Below the pieces are notes generated by a model. It ran no database searches, was not told the origin of the DNA, and saw only the letters and a program-made list of their open reading frames with translations. Made by a program: the position numbers and the translations under genes. Positions 33,286 to 44,132 of a stretch of 64,000 nt of DNA are shown here, piece by piece. The stretch spans positions 1 through 64,000 of the forward strand of contig JBJHAX010000006.1 of the NCBI GenBank assembly GCA_050480705.1, read 5' to 3'. The stretch is from JBJHAX01 sp050480705. Its GTDB lineage: Bacteria > Actinomycetota > Nitriliruptoria > Nitriliruptorales > Nitriliruptoraceae. Each line of letters begins with the position of its first letter. The first letter of the stretch is position 1.

Positions 33286-33753
33286 CTAGACGTCGTCGTG
33301 CGTGACGGAGTGGGCGGATGCACCCTGTACATGGGTCTCGATGGCGTCTCGAACCGCCATCCACCCCAGCAGTGCGCACTTGACCCGCACCGGAAATTTC
33401 GCGACCCCTTGGAAGGCGACACCGTCACCGAGGTCGTCGAGCCGTCCTGGCTCTTCGCCGTGCATCATGCGGCGGAACTCTTCGGCGAGTTCGAGCACGT
33501 CGTCGAGATCACGCCCGGTCACCGCCTGGGTCATCGCCGAGGCGGATGCCTGGCTGATCGAACAGCCGTCGCCGTCAAAGACCACACCGTCAAGAGTCCC
33601 GTCCTTGACGCGAATCCGCAGGTCCATTTCGTCACCACACAGCGGGTTCGAGTGGTGCACGTGCACGTCCTCGCCATCGAGCGTCGACGCACGGTTCTTG
33701 GGCTTGCGGTAATGGTCCAGGATGATGTCCTGGTACAGGTCGTCCATCGTCAT
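33286..33753 (-). CDS. sufU: Fe-S scaffold/sulfur-transfer protein SufU
   Basis: 155 aa, SufU type of the NifU/IscU family. Zinc/sulfur ligands Cys39 and Asp41 (NPLCGDE), Cys64 (GDGCSISQAS) and Cys126 (RVKCALLGW), with the SufU-specific insertion between the second and third Cys. Accepts sulfur from SufS. ATG 33753 follows GAGGA. 21 bp behind sufS. Confidence 0.94.
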   Translation of the reverse strand: MTMDDLYQDIILDHYRKPKNRASTLDGEDVHVHHSNPLCGDEMDLRIRVKDGTLDGVVFDGDGCSISQASASAMTQAVTGRDLDDVLELAEEFRRMMHGEEPGRLDDLGDGVAFQGVAKFPVRVKCALLGWMAVRDAIETHVQGASAHSVTHDDV

Positions 33754-33774
33754 CGTCGGGTCCTCACGCCACAC

Positions 33775-35034
33775 TCACCGGGCGAAGAAATCGCGAGCGG
33801 CCGTGATCCCGTCGATCAACGGCTCGATGTCGTCCACATCGTTGTACACGTGCACGCTCGCCCGCGCAGTCGCGTTCACGCCCAATTCTCGCATCAACGG
33901 TTTCGCGCAGTGGTGTCCGACACGCACGCAGACACCCCGTGATCCCAGCAGCGAACCGACGTCATGTGGATGGACACCGTCGATCGCAAACGAGATCGTG
34001 CCGCCACGCACGTCGAGATCGCGTGGACCATGGACCTGAACACCGTCGATGTCGGCGAGCGCGTCGAGCATGGCGCCGACCAGGTGCCGCTCGTGGTCGC
34101 GTACCGCCTGCATCCCGAGTCCGTCGAGTACATCGACGGCAGCAGACAGACCGGCCGCTTCGGCGATCATCGGCGTTCCCGCCTCGAATTTGTGCGGCAC
34201 GTCGTTCCAGGTCGCGCCATCGAGCGTCACGTCCCGGATCATGTCGCCGCCCGCGAGGAATGGGTCCATCGATTCGAGCAGTTCCGGGCGGGCAATCAAC
34301 GCGCCGATGCCGGTGGGGCCGAGCATCTTGTGGCCCGTCACGGCGTAGAAGTCGACGTCGAGATCGGCGACATCGACCGGCAGGTGCGGGGCAGCCTGTG
34401 TCCCGTCGACGTGGATGACGACGTCGGGGCGCGCTGCACGAGCCAGATCGCGCACTGCGGCGACATCGTTGATCGTCCCGAGCACGTTCGAGACGTGCCC
34501 AACAGCAACGAACTTCACGCGACCGTCAGCGAGCAGGTCTGCCGCGGCCTGCATGTCGAGCTGGCCGTCGTCGGTCAGCGGGATGTGGCGTACGTCGAAA
34601 CCCAGATCCCGTGCCGCGTAGGTGAAAGGCACGTGGTTGGCGTGATGCTCCATCACCGTGGTCAACAACACGTCGCCGGGGCCGAGGTTGCGCCGCACCC
34701 ACGCATAGGCGACGAGATTGCATGCCTCGGTCGCATTCTTGGTGAACACCACGCCGCGCGGATCAGCACCGAAGAACGTGGCCACCTTGGCCCGAGCTGA
34801 TTCAAAGAGGTCGGTGGCCTCCTCAGCAAGCACGTACACACCCCGATTGACGTTGGATCGACACCAGCGGTAGTAGTGATCCATCGCATCGAGCACAGCA
34901 AGCGGCGTCTGCGAACTCGCAGCCGAGTCGAGATAGACGAGCCGTTGCCCGTCGATCTCACGCGCAAGGGTCGGGAACTCCTTGCGCAACGTCGGCACGT
35001 CGAACATCGCCACCTCAGCGTCGCTCACGGTCAT
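33775..35034 (-). CDS. sufS: Cysteine desulfurase SufS
   Basis: 419 aa, class V PLP enzyme that takes sulfur from cysteine for Fe-S assembly. PLP Lys lies in VTGHKMLGP (~235), the persulfide Cys in VRVGHHCAKPLM (~377), and the N-terminus is YLDSAASSQTPLAV. ATG 35034 (MTVSDAEVAMFDV) is chosen; the frame open to 35259 would run into sufC. 100 bp downstream of sufC. Confidence 0.94.
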   Translation of the reverse strand: MTVSDAEVAMFDVPTLRKEFPTLAREIDGQRLVYLDSAASSQTPLAVLDAMDHYYRWCRSNVNRGVYVLAEEATDLFESARAKVATFFGADPRGVVFTKNATEACNLVAYAWVRRNLGPGDVLLTTVMEHHANHVPFTYAARDLGFDVRHIPLTDDGQLDMQAAADLLADGRVKFVAVGHVSNVLGTINDVAAVRDLARAARPDVVIHVDGTQAAPHLPVDVADLDVDFYAVTGHKMLGPTGIGALIARPELLESMDPFLAGGDMIRDVTLDGATWNDVPHKFEAGTPMIAEAAGLSAAVDVLDGLGMQAVRDHERHLVGAMLDALADIDGVQVHGPRDLDVRGGTISFAIDGVHPHDVGSLLGSRGVCVRVGHHCAKPLMRELGVNATARASVHVYNDVDDIEPLIDGITAARDFFAR

Positions 35035-35134
35035 ATCGTGCCCGACGCGTACACCAACGGCCACCCCTTCAGTGCCAACCCGCGGGTTGGCACCGTCTGC
35101 GCGGCGCCGGGTGCAGTCAGCGAGGACATGCGAC

Positions 35135-35881
35135 TCACGCGTTCGCGAGCGACGCGACGTCTTCGTAGCCGCGGGCCTCGAGTTGATCGGCGAGTTCAGG
35201 CCCACCCGACGCCGCGATACGACCGTCGACCATGACGTGCACACGGTCAGGCTGCACATAGCGCAGGATGCGCGTGTAGTGGGTGATGATGAGCACCCCG
35301 AGGTCCTTGCCGCGCAGCCGGTTGATGCCCTCGGAGACGACCTTGAGTGCGTCGACGTCCAGACCCGAGTCGGTCTCGTCGAGCACCGCGAGCTTCGGGC
35401 GCAGCAACGCGGCCTGCAAGATCTCGAAGCGCTTCTTCTCGCCCCCGGAGAACCCCTCGTTCACTGAGCGCTGCAGAAACGACTCGTGGATGCCGAGCTC
35501 GTCCATCTCGGCACGCAGGCGCGCCATGAACTCGCGGATCGGCACCTCGTCACCCGTGACGGCGTTGAGCGCGGTGCGCATGAAATTCGTGAGCGACACG
35601 CCGGGCACCTCGACCGGATACTGCATCGCGAGGAAAACACCCAGGCGCGCGCGCTCGTCTGGAGCGAGCTCGGTGAGCTCGGTCCCTTCGAACGTCATGG
35701 TGCCGCCGGTCACGTCATAGGCGGGATGCCCCGCCAGCGTGTAGGCGAGCGTGGATTTGCCCGAACCGTTGGGGCCCATCAGGGCGACGGTGTCCCCCAG
35801 GTCCAGGTCGAGGTCGACGCCGTGCAGCAGTTCAGTGCCGTCGGCCTCGACCTTCAGGTCGCGAATCTCGAGATCAGCCAT
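35135..35881 (-). CDS. sufC: SUF system ATPase SufC
   Basis: 248 aa. Walker A GPNGSGKST (36-44), signature FSGGEKKRFE (~149) and LAVLDETDSGLD Walker B. The soluble ATPase of the SufBCD scaffold complex, recognised by its KKRFE/ETDSGLD signature. ATG 35881 with GAGGA ~10 nt upstream. Confidence 0.96.
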   Translation of the reverse strand: MADLEIRDLKVEADGTELLHGVDLDLDLGDTVALMGPNGSGKSTLAYTLAGHPAYDVTGGTMTFEGTELTELAPDERARLGVFLAMQYPVEVPGVSLTNFMRTALNAVTGDEVPIREFMARLRAEMDELGIHESFLQRSVNEGFSGGEKKRFEILQAALLRPKLAVLDETDSGLDVDALKVVSEGINRLRGKDLGVLIITHYTRILRYVQPDRVHVMVDGRIAASGGPELADQLEARGYEDVASLANA

Positions 35882-35928
35882 GTTGTTGCGGTCCTCGTCG
35901 TCGTGCGAAGTTCATGGACGTTGGTGTG

Positions 35929-36267
35929 TCAGTCGTGGTCGGGGAACGGTGCGCCGTTGGTAGCGGTGGACACATCGACGTGCACCTCGTCACCGTCGAT
36001 GCGTACGTCGAAGGTCGGGACCGGGCGGGTGGCAGGAAGCGACGACGGCGCGCCCGTCGACAGATCGAACGTCGAACCGTGCAGTGAACACTCGACGCCT
36101 TCGCCCCACACCATGCCCTCCGACAACGACCACTGCTGGTGCGAACACACGTCGTGGATCGCTCGGACGACGTCGCCAGTGCGCACGAGACACACCGGCA
36201 CACCGTCGATGTCGACACGTGTGGGTGTCGCGTCCTCGAGTTCGGAGACCTTCGCAGCGACGCTCAT
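35929..36267 (-). CDS. Rieske-type [2Fe-2S] ferredoxin in SUF operon
   Basis: 112 aa. Rieske ligands Cys41/His43 (CSHQQW) and Cys60/His63 (ECSLHG) with the usual 16-residue gap. Resembles the small non-heme-oxygenase-type ferredoxin placed between sufD and sufC in actinobacteria. Start overlaps the sufD stop by 4 nt. Its likely job is electron supply during cluster assembly, or it may be a dedicated client; neither is shown by the sequence. Confidence 0.92.
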   Translation of the reverse strand: MSVAAKVSELEDATPTRVDIDGVPVCLVRTGDVVRAIHDVCSHQQWSLSEGMVWGEGVECSLHGSTFDLSTGAPSSLPATRPVPTFDVRIDGDEVHVDVSTATNGAPFPDHD

Positions 36268-37637
36268 GAGCCTGCCGCTTTCGCGAAGTCGCGCAGCGCC
36301 GCGTCATTGACCTGCACGGCCGACATGTCGACGTCATCGATGCGTCGTTCGATCGCTGCCAGCGACGCCTCCTCGACGCCGGGCAGGTCGATCTCTTCGA
36401 GCACCTCACGGAAGAATCCGAACACGATCAGGCGCAGCGCTTCATCGCGCGCGATGCCGCGTGACAGCAGGTAGAACAGATGGAGCGCATCGATCTGCCC
36501 CGTTGCCGACCCGTGACCGGCGGTGATGTCGGCGCATTCGATCTCGAGAAACGGCGTGGCATCCGCGCGCGCACCTTCAGTCAGGATCAGCGAGCGGTTG
36601 TTTTCGTCGGTGGCGGTGCCGACCGCGTCACGGTGGACGAAGATGTTGCCGCGGAACACGGTGCGGCTGCGTCCCTGCAACGCGCCCTTGAACAGCACGT
36701 CAGAGCTGGCGTGCGGCGCGATGTGGCGCACGTAGGGCTGCAGGTCGAACCACTGGCCGTCATCCGCGAAATACAGGCCGAGCGGGCGCGCCTGGGCGCC
36801 GGGTCCGATCAGATCGACCTCAGGGCGAAGGCGCACGGTGGTGCCACCGGTGGTCACCGCCAATGTGCGCACGGTCGCGTCCCGGTGCGCAGCGACCTTC
36901 TGCAGCGCCAGGTGCTGGATGCCCTCGTGCCAGTGCTGCAGTGACGCGATCTCGACCGTGCTGCCGTCACCCGCGATGACTTCGACGACTTCGTCGACGA
37001 GCGCATCGGTCCCTTCGTCGCTGGTGTGCTCGAGGTACAGGCGCAACCTGGCGTGCCGGCCGACAACCGCCAGCACGCGTGGAAGGTGAGCGCCGCTGCG
37101 ACTGACGTGCAGGTGCAGTGAGATCGGCTGGTCGATCTCGACCTCGTCGGGCACATAGATGAACACGCCTGTCGTCCAGGCAGCATCGTTGACCGTGATC
37201 GTGCGATCTTCGTCGGTGCCGGTCGATTCGGGCACCGAGGTGGTCAGTGTGCCGAGGTGCTCACGCACCAGATCGGTGTGCTCGTTCGCAGCGACGACGA
37301 GATCGCTGATGACCACTCCGGCCTCGGCCAGCTCGGTGGGTAGCTCGACCTCGACCGTGCCTGCATCCGTCGTTCGCGCGAGCACTCCCGCGTCGATTCG
37401 CTCGAGCACCGATCTGCCCGAACCCGCGGCTGATGCGTCTACGACGACGTCTCGGTCGACGTCGATGCGCCGGTCGAAGGGCGTGGAACGCCAGAACTCG
37501 TCGGTACGTGAGTCGGGCCACGCCTGATCCAGGTAACGCTTGAACGCAGCTAGCCGCCGGTCTCGCAACCAGGCAGGTTCACCGGTGTCATCGGAGCGCT
37601 GGCGCAGCGCATCCTCGGTCAAATCATCGAGCTTCAC
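36264..37637 (-). CDS. sufD: Fe-S assembly scaffold subunit SufD
   Basis: 457 aa, beta-helical SufBD core (ADATPFLEIECADITAGHGSATGQID, with Cys and His as in SufD, and the C-terminal helical DALHLFYLLSRGIARDEAL). Forms SufBC2D with its neighbours. GTG start at 37637. Lies ~100 bp behind sufB and overlaps the Rieske gene by 4 nt. Confidence 0.94.
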   Translation of the reverse strand: MKLDDLTEDALRQRSDDTGEPAWLRDRRLAAFKRYLDQAWPDSRTDEFWRSTPFDRRIDVDRDVVVDASAAGSGRSVLERIDAGVLARTTDAGTVEVELPTELAEAGVVISDLVVAANEHTDLVREHLGTLTTSVPESTGTDEDRTITVNDAAWTTGVFIYVPDEVEIDQPISLHLHVSRSGAHLPRVLAVVGRHARLRLYLEHTSDEGTDALVDEVVEVIAGDGSTVEIASLQHWHEGIQHLALQKVAAHRDATVRTLAVTTGGTTVRLRPEVDLIGPGAQARPLGLYFADDGQWFDLQPYVRHIAPHASSDVLFKGALQGRSRTVFRGNIFVHRDAVGTATDENNRSLILTEGARADATPFLEIECADITAGHGSATGQIDALHLFYLLSRGIARDEALRLIVFGFFREVLEEIDLPGVEEASLAAIERRIDDVDMSAVQVNDAALRDFAKAAGS

Positions 37638-37738
37638 GGTGGACTCGTCATCTCGCAGGGTCAGTCGGTTCGATGTCGTGGCGAACGGGATCCCGCCAGC
37701 GTCACGCCGGCGCCGCTCGGGCCACGGGGGTGGCCCGG

Positions 37739-39190
37739 TCAGCCGATCGCGCCCTCCATCTCGAGTGCGATGAGCCGGTTGAGCTCCACCGAGTACTCCA
37801 TGGGCAGCTCACGCGCGATCGGTTCGATGAACCCGCGCACGATCATCGCCGTGGCTTCGTCCTCGTCGATGCCGCGCGACTGCATGTAGAACAGCTGGTC
37901 TTCCGAGAGCTTCGAGACCGTCGCCTCGTGCTCGATGGTCGCGTCTTCCTGCTCGATCTCCATGTAGGGGTAGGTGTCGGTGCGTGACGTCTCGTCGAGC
38001 ATCAACGCATCGCACTTGACGGCCGAACGGGCGTGGTGTGCCCCCTCGTTGATGGAGACCAGACCCCGGTAGCTGGTGCGGCCAGAGCCCTTGGAGACCG
38101 ACTTCGACAGAATGTTCGACGTCGTGTACGGCGCGGCGTGGACCATCTTCGCGCCGGCGTCCTGGTGCTGGCCGTCGTTGGCATACGCCACCGACAGCAC
38201 CTCGCCCTTCGCACCTTCCTCGGTCAGCCACACGGCTGGGTACTTCATGGTGACCTTGGAACCGATGTTGCCGTCGATCCACTCCATGGTGGCGTTGCGC
38301 TGGGCCACGGCCCGCTTGGTCACCAGGTTGTAGACGTTGTTGGACCAGTTCTGGATCGTTGTGTACCGCACGCGTGCGCCAGGCTTGACCATGATCTCGA
38401 CGACAGCCGAGTGCAGCGAGTCCGACGAATAGATCGGTGCGGTGCATCCTTCGACGTAGTGCACGTACGAGCCCGGCTCCGCAATGATCAGCGTGCGCTC
38501 GAACTGCCCCATGTTCTGCTTGTTGATCCGGAAGTATGCCTGCAGCGGGATGTCGACCTCGACCCCCTCGGGGATCCAGATGAACGACCCGCCGGACCAC
38601 ACGGCGGTGTTGAGCGCCGCGAACTTGTTGTCGTTGGGCGGGATGATCGTCGCGAAGTGCTCGCGGAACAGATCCTCGTGCTCACGCAGCGCGGAGTCGG
38701 TGTCGAGGAAGATCACACCCTCGGCCTCGAGGTCTTCGCGGACCTTGTGGTAGAGCACGGTGCTCTCGTACTGCGCCGCGACACCGGCGATGAGCCGCTC
38801 GCGCTCCGCCTGCGGGATGCCCAGCTTCTCGTAGGTCTCAAGGATCTCAGGCGGGAGATCCTCCCAGCTTTCCGCCTGCTTCTCGGACGCTTCGACGTAG
38901 TAGTAGATGTTGTCGAAATCGATGCCGCTCAGGTCAGCGCCCCAGTTCGGCATCGGCCGCCGCCGGTAGGCCTCGTAGGCACGCAGGCGAAGATCACGCA
39001 TCCAGGCGGGTTCGTCCTTGCGCTCGCTGATCGCCGCGACGACCTCACGCGACAGGCCCCGTTCGGGTGTGAACGCGTAGTCGTCGTCACGATCCGCCCA
39101 CCCGAAGCGGTATTCGCTGAGCTCCTGGGCGACCTCGTCCTGGCGCTTGCGGGCGTCGCTGACCGGCAGTTCGATCTCGGTCTGGCTCAC
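37739..39190 (-). CDS. sufB: Fe-S assembly scaffold subunit SufB
   Basis: 483 aa. Highly conserved SufB segments: WMRDLRLRAYEAYRRRPMPNWG, AKMVHAAPYTTSNILSKSVSKG and HEATVSKLSEDQLFYMQSRGIDEDEA. Nascent cluster assembly occurs on this subunit. GTG 39190 (VSQTEIELPV) has GAGGAG 7 nt upstream; the longer frame to 39484 is Arg-rich noise. Contains no intein, unlike mycobacterial sufB. Confidence 0.96.
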   Translation of the reverse strand: MSQTEIELPVSDARKRQDEVAQELSEYRFGWADRDDDYAFTPERGLSREVVAAISERKDEPAWMRDLRLRAYEAYRRRPMPNWGADLSGIDFDNIYYYVEASEKQAESWEDLPPEILETYEKLGIPQAERERLIAGVAAQYESTVLYHKVREDLEAEGVIFLDTDSALREHEDLFREHFATIIPPNDNKFAALNTAVWSGGSFIWIPEGVEVDIPLQAYFRINKQNMGQFERTLIIAEPGSYVHYVEGCTAPIYSSDSLHSAVVEIMVKPGARVRYTTIQNWSNNVYNLVTKRAVAQRNATMEWIDGNIGSKVTMKYPAVWLTEEGAKGEVLSVAYANDGQHQDAGAKMVHAAPYTTSNILSKSVSKGSGRTSYRGLVSINEGAHHARSAVKCDALMLDETSRTDTYPYMEIEQEDATIEHEATVSKLSEDQLFYMQSRGIDEDEATAMIVRGFIEPIARELPMEYSVELNRLIALEMEGAIG

Positions 39191-39272
39191 CGCTGGACTC
39201 CTCGTTGTTCGAATGTTCGGCTGTTGTGCGGCGTCATGCCGCGTCGTTCCACACCGGCGGGCATGGCACGGG

Positions 39273-40016
39273 CTAGCTCGTCGTGTCACTCGCTGGTTGC
39301 CGGCGACGGGTGTCGCCGTCGTGCGCGGCGGCGTCGGTGCCTTCTCGCGGCTCGATCGTGCACACACACGCTGGTGCCCCGGCGGCAAGTGTCTCGCGGC
39401 GCGACACGGACACGTCGTGTCCGAGCACGCGCGAAAAACTCGCCGCTTCGTACGCGCACACCTCCGGGTGGTCGCGAGCGACACCCTCGATCGCGCAGTG
39501 GCCCTGCACCAGGGTGAAGCTGCGCCCGGCGGAGCTCACCGAGGCATCGAATCCGGCCTGTGAGAGCGCCGTCGCGAGCTGGTCGAGCCGTTCGTGCAGG
39601 TCTTCTGCCGTCACCGCCTCACCAAGACGCTCGGTCTCGCGCCACATCCGCCACCGCAGAAAGGCACGCAGGCCCTCACGCCCGTGTTCTTGTTCGAGGA
39701 AGGTGAACAGTTCGCCTGCAAGCTCATCGTAGCGCTGAGGCAGCAGGCGTCCGGCCGCCTCAGTGAGGCGGTAGAGCGATGCGGGGCGTCCTCGGGCGCG
39801 ACGCACCACCTCTGCGGCGATCAACCCGTCGTCCTCGAGGACAGCGAGATGACGGCGTGTTGCGACCTCACTGATCTCGAGATGCTCGGCGAGTTCTCCG
39901 ACCGACACGCCCTCGCAGCTGCGTAGGCGCTCGACGATCGCAGCGCGGGTCGGACCGAGCAGGGCGACGAGCGAGGGCGCAGACACGTTCGTCTCGTCCT
40001 CGGTACGCGTGGCCAT
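39273..40016 (-). CDS. sufR: Fe-S-sensing repressor SufR
   Basis: 247 aa. N-terminal winged helix-turn-helix (VSVGELAEHLEISEVATRRHLAVLEDDGLI) and a C-terminal domain with four cysteines (Cys174, 187, 217, 219) suited to holding a [4Fe-4S] cluster, as in SufR regulators that repress suf genes when the cluster is present. First gene of the SUF operon. ATG 40016 with GGAGG 6 nt upstream. The AT-rich stretch at 40076-40103 probably holds its promoter and operator. Confidence 0.9.
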   Translation of the reverse strand: MATRTEDETNVSAPSLVALLGPTRAAIVERLRSCEGVSVGELAEHLEISEVATRRHLAVLEDDGLIAAEVVRRARGRPASLYRLTEAAGRLLPQRYDELAGELFTFLEQEHGREGLRAFLRWRMWRETERLGEAVTAEDLHERLDQLATALSQAGFDASVSSAGRSFTLVQGHCAIEGVARDHPEVCAYEAASFSRVLGHDVSVSRRETLAAGAPACVCTIEPREGTDAAAHDGDTRRRQPASDTTS

Positions 40017-40075
40017 GCCTCGCCTCCGTGCAGTGGTCGCCGCTGCGTGGTGCGCTCCGTTGCAGGCAGACACCA

Positions 40076-40103
40076 CTTTTCTCAACGTTTATGTTTCGAT
40101 AGT
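40076..40103. promoter_or_regulatory. AT-rich promoter/operator region of the SUF operon
   Basis: An island of A/T-rich sequence (TTTTCTCAACGTTTATG and onward to CGATAGT) in otherwise GC-rich DNA, upstream of sufR and just before a short open frame on the opposite strand. I infer a promoter and SufR site here; no match to a defined SufR operator is claimed. Confidence 0.45.
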
Positions 40104-40112
40104 AGGAGGGCG

Positions 40113-40169
40113 ATGACCGACACGCAAGGTGGCCACGGCGACCATGCAAGGCCCACGATCGGGCGATGA
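40113..40169 (+). CDS. Possible 18-residue small open frame divergent from sufR
   Basis: ATG 40113 with a strong AGGAGG 3 nt upstream opens an 18-codon frame (MTDTQGGHGDHARPTIGR) ending in TGA. Its His/Asp/Gly content and place beside the SUF promoter are suggestive of a metal-related peptide or leader, but it may be chance. Confidence 0.25.
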   Translation: MTDTQGGHGDHARPTIGR

Positions 40170-40196
40170 GCCGACGGCTCGGCGCCGCGGAAACGA

Positions 40197-41132
40197 CTAC
40201 TGCGCGACGTGCTGCTGGGCCGCGGTCGGTGACCCATCGCCCCGACGCTTCGACGGCGCATCGTCGGCAACCGTCGGCACGAACCGTCGCATGGTGACGC
40301 CGACCTCGATGTCGTGTTCGGACGGCCCGCTGAACACGCCGCGGAACGGCGCGACGTCGTCATAGTCGCGGCCCCGACCGATCGTGACGTGCCGCTCGCC
40401 GACCGGCTGCCGATTGGTCGGGTCGAGCGCCAGCCAGCCCCAACCCGGAACCGCAGCCTCGACCCACGCATGGGTCTGTACTTCGACCTCGTCGGTGTCT
40501 GCATCCTCGCCGGAGGCGTCGTCGGCGGTGAACAGATATCCGGAGACGTACCGGGCCGGGATATCAAGCGCGCGATACATCGCGACCGCGAGATGCGCGA
40601 AGTCCTGGCACACCCCTGCTCCCGTCTCGAACACGTGGTCGACGGCCACACCGACGTAGGTGACGTCGGTGCGGTAGTCGAGTTGGGCAACACGTTCGTG
40701 GACGGCATGGAGCACAGCGACGACGTCGTCGTCAGCGGCATCGGCCGCCTCGCGCGCAGCGGCCGCCACCTGGGGTCCCCAGTCGGCGTGTGGGGAGCGC
40801 TGCAGGTACGCAAAGTTGGCGTCGAGGAATGACTGTTCTGCCAGCATCGATCGCCGAAGCCCGTCGGGCGGCGCGGATTGGGCCGCGGTCTCCACGTTCG
40901 CCTCGGCGACGACGGTGAGTTCCCGATGGGGAGGACGGACGCCGAACGTGTCGACGCGAGTCCCCCAGTAGTCGACATACGACACGACACGCGACGACGG
41001 CGTGGTCGTCACGTGGTAGTGCAGCAGCTGCTGACGTTCGTCGTTCGCCGGGCAGGCCCGCAGTTCGTTCTGCGACTCGTACACGGGCTGCGGATAGCGG
41101 AAGGAGGTCACGTATCGGATGTCGACGCGCAT
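40197..41132 (-). CDS. Transglutaminase-like cysteine peptidase
   Basis: 311 aa. N-terminal bacterial transglutaminase-like domain (RYVTSFRYPQPVYESQNELR), then the core with Cys175 (GAGVCQDFAHL), His221 (QTHAWVEA) and Asp237 (LALDPTNRQ). Belongs to the family encoded beside circularly permuted ATP-grasp and alpha-E proteins. It probably cuts or transfers an amide-linked product made by that ligase. Third gene of a three-gene operon. Confidence 0.9.
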   Translation of the reverse strand: MRVDIRYVTSFRYPQPVYESQNELRACPANDERQQLLHYHVTTTPSSRVVSYVDYWGTRVDTFGVRPPHRELTVVAEANVETAAQSAPPDGLRRSMLAEQSFLDANFAYLQRSPHADWGPQVAAAAREAADAADDDVVAVLHAVHERVAQLDYRTDVTYVGVAVDHVFETGAGVCQDFAHLAVAMYRALDIPARYVSGYLFTADDASGEDADTDEVEVQTHAWVEAAVPGWGWLALDPTNRQPVGERHVTIGRGRDYDDVAPFRGVFSGPSEHDIEVGVTMRRFVPTVADDAPSKRRGDGSPTAAQQHVAQ

Positions 41133-41165
41133 GCGGTGTCGTCCTCGCCCGAGAGGCGGGCCAGC

Positions 41166-42164
41166 TCAGGTGGCGACGGCACGCAGTGTGCCGCCGGGGT
41201 GGTGGCGGAAGAAGTCGTCAGCGATCGCTTCCGCGACGCGCGCAACGTCCTCCTGCACGCCATCGAGGAAGTCGTGCAGGCCGAGCTCGAAGAGTTCAGC
41301 GACATCACGGTACTTCAGGCCCGCGACGCTGCGACCCAGGCGACGCACGGCACGTCCCCCACCGTCGCCGCTGATCTCCTCCAGTTGGTGCATCGCGCCG
41401 ACCAGGCAGAACAGCACACTGCGCGGCAGGTCGGCTTCGAGCAGCAGGAACTCGACGACGTCGACGGGGTCCATGGATGCCCGGTACCGGCGGCGGTACG
41501 CCTCGAACGCAGAGGCGGACTTCAACACCGCCACCCACTGGTGGAAGTCGGTGCGGTCGGCGCCGCGCGGCAATGCGTCGTCGCCGTCCCCGTGATTGCT
41601 CGCCGGGATACCCGACGCCTCCAGGTGCGCGTAGCGAACGTCGATCAGCCGGCACGTCATCTCGGCGCGCTCGAGCAGCCGGCCAAGCGCCATGAATCGC
41701 CATCCCTCGTCGCGAGGCATGGTTTCGCTGGCGACCCCGTAGATCGTCATGCAGGCGCGGCGGACCGCCCCGAACAGGGTGTAGGGCTGATCGGCGAGTT
41801 CGCGGGCGAGATCCCGCGACGTCAACGCCAAGTGGAGTTCGTTGACCGACTCCCACAGCTCCGAGGACACGAGCTCACGCACGGATCGCACGTTCTCACG
41901 CGCCCTGCTCATCGCGGCCGTGATCGAACTGGGGTTGTCCCGATCGACGACGAGGTAGCGCATCACCCGATCGGCGATGGGGTCCTCGGTGTAGGCATCA
42001 CGGACATGCAAAACCTCGAGGAGCTGTTCCCACGACCGTCCGGCGTCACCCGTCGGCGATTCCAGCATCGTGTGGTACGTGACGTCGATCATGCGGGCGG
42101 TGTCTTCGGCCCTCTCGACGTACCGCCCCGCCCAGAAGAGGTTCTCGGCCAGTCGCGCGAGCAT
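41166..42164 (-). CDS. Alpha-E domain protein
   Basis: 332 aa, all-alpha protein of the DUF403/alpha-E family (MLARLAENLFWAGRYVERAEDTAR at the start, RVMRYLVVDRDNPSSI later). Partners circularly permuted ATP-grasp ligases in many bacteria; its biochemical role is unsettled. ATG 42164 lies one base after the ATP-grasp stop, so the two are translationally linked. Confidence 0.92.
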   Translation of the reverse strand: MLARLAENLFWAGRYVERAEDTARMIDVTYHTMLESPTGDAGRSWEQLLEVLHVRDAYTEDPIADRVMRYLVVDRDNPSSITAAMSRARENVRSVRELVSSELWESVNELHLALTSRDLARELADQPYTLFGAVRRACMTIYGVASETMPRDEGWRFMALGRLLERAEMTCRLIDVRYAHLEASGIPASNHGDGDDALPRGADRTDFHQWVAVLKSASAFEAYRRRYRASMDPVDVVEFLLLEADLPRSVLFCLVGAMHQLEEISGDGGGRAVRRLGRSVAGLKYRDVAELFELGLHDFLDGVQEDVARVAEAIADDFFRHHPGGTLRAVAT

Positions 42165-42165
42165 G

Positions 42166-43635
<1,470 letters not shown>

Positions 43636-43810
43636 AGCGATCCCGTTGACGTCTGTTGACAGGTTCGAACGGCCGGCGTCCGATCGAACACCATGCCCCG
43701 GTCAAGGATGGGTGCTCGCATGCCGATGCCGACAACAGGAGTTGTGCACCAGTGCTGAGCGACTGCCGGGAGCTGGTAACCGACGCTCTCGGCCCGGACG
43801 AGGAATGGCG

Positions 43811-44113
43811 ATGATGGATCGAGGGCAGCACCCGTCACGACCTTCGGCACGTGATGCCGCTGCGAGCAGCCCGACGCCACAACCGCCGCGCCGGCACAGC
43901 CTGACGACTGCGCCTCACGACGTCGTCCACCGACACGAGCAGATCCGCCTTCCGTTGGGGCGCGAGACGTCTGAACGCCGCGAACTCGTCATCCACCGCC
44001 TGCTGGCACACGGGATATCGGCCCGCACCTTGCGCGCACTGCTGCCCGAATGGGACGACCTCATCACCGCCGTTGCAGGCGAACGCCAGTTGTCCTCGGC
44101 GCCTCGCCGCTGA
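43811..44113 (+). CDS. Small basic protein of unknown function
   Basis: 100 aa from ATG 43811, with GAGGA ~7 nt upstream. A low-complexity Ser/Pro/Arg N-terminus is followed by a better-ordered helical part (LPLGRETSERRELVIHRLLAHGISARTLRALLPEWDDLITAV). The latter looks like a real helix-turn-helix-type or three-helix fold, but no family is recognised. Convergent with recD2. Confidence 0.45.
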   Translation: MMDRGQHPSRPSARDAAASSPTPQPPRRHSLTTAPHDVVHRHEQIRLPLGRETSERRELVIHRLLAHGISARTLRALLPEWDDLITAVAGERQLSSAPRR

Positions 44114-44132
44114 ACGAGACGATCGAGGGCGT

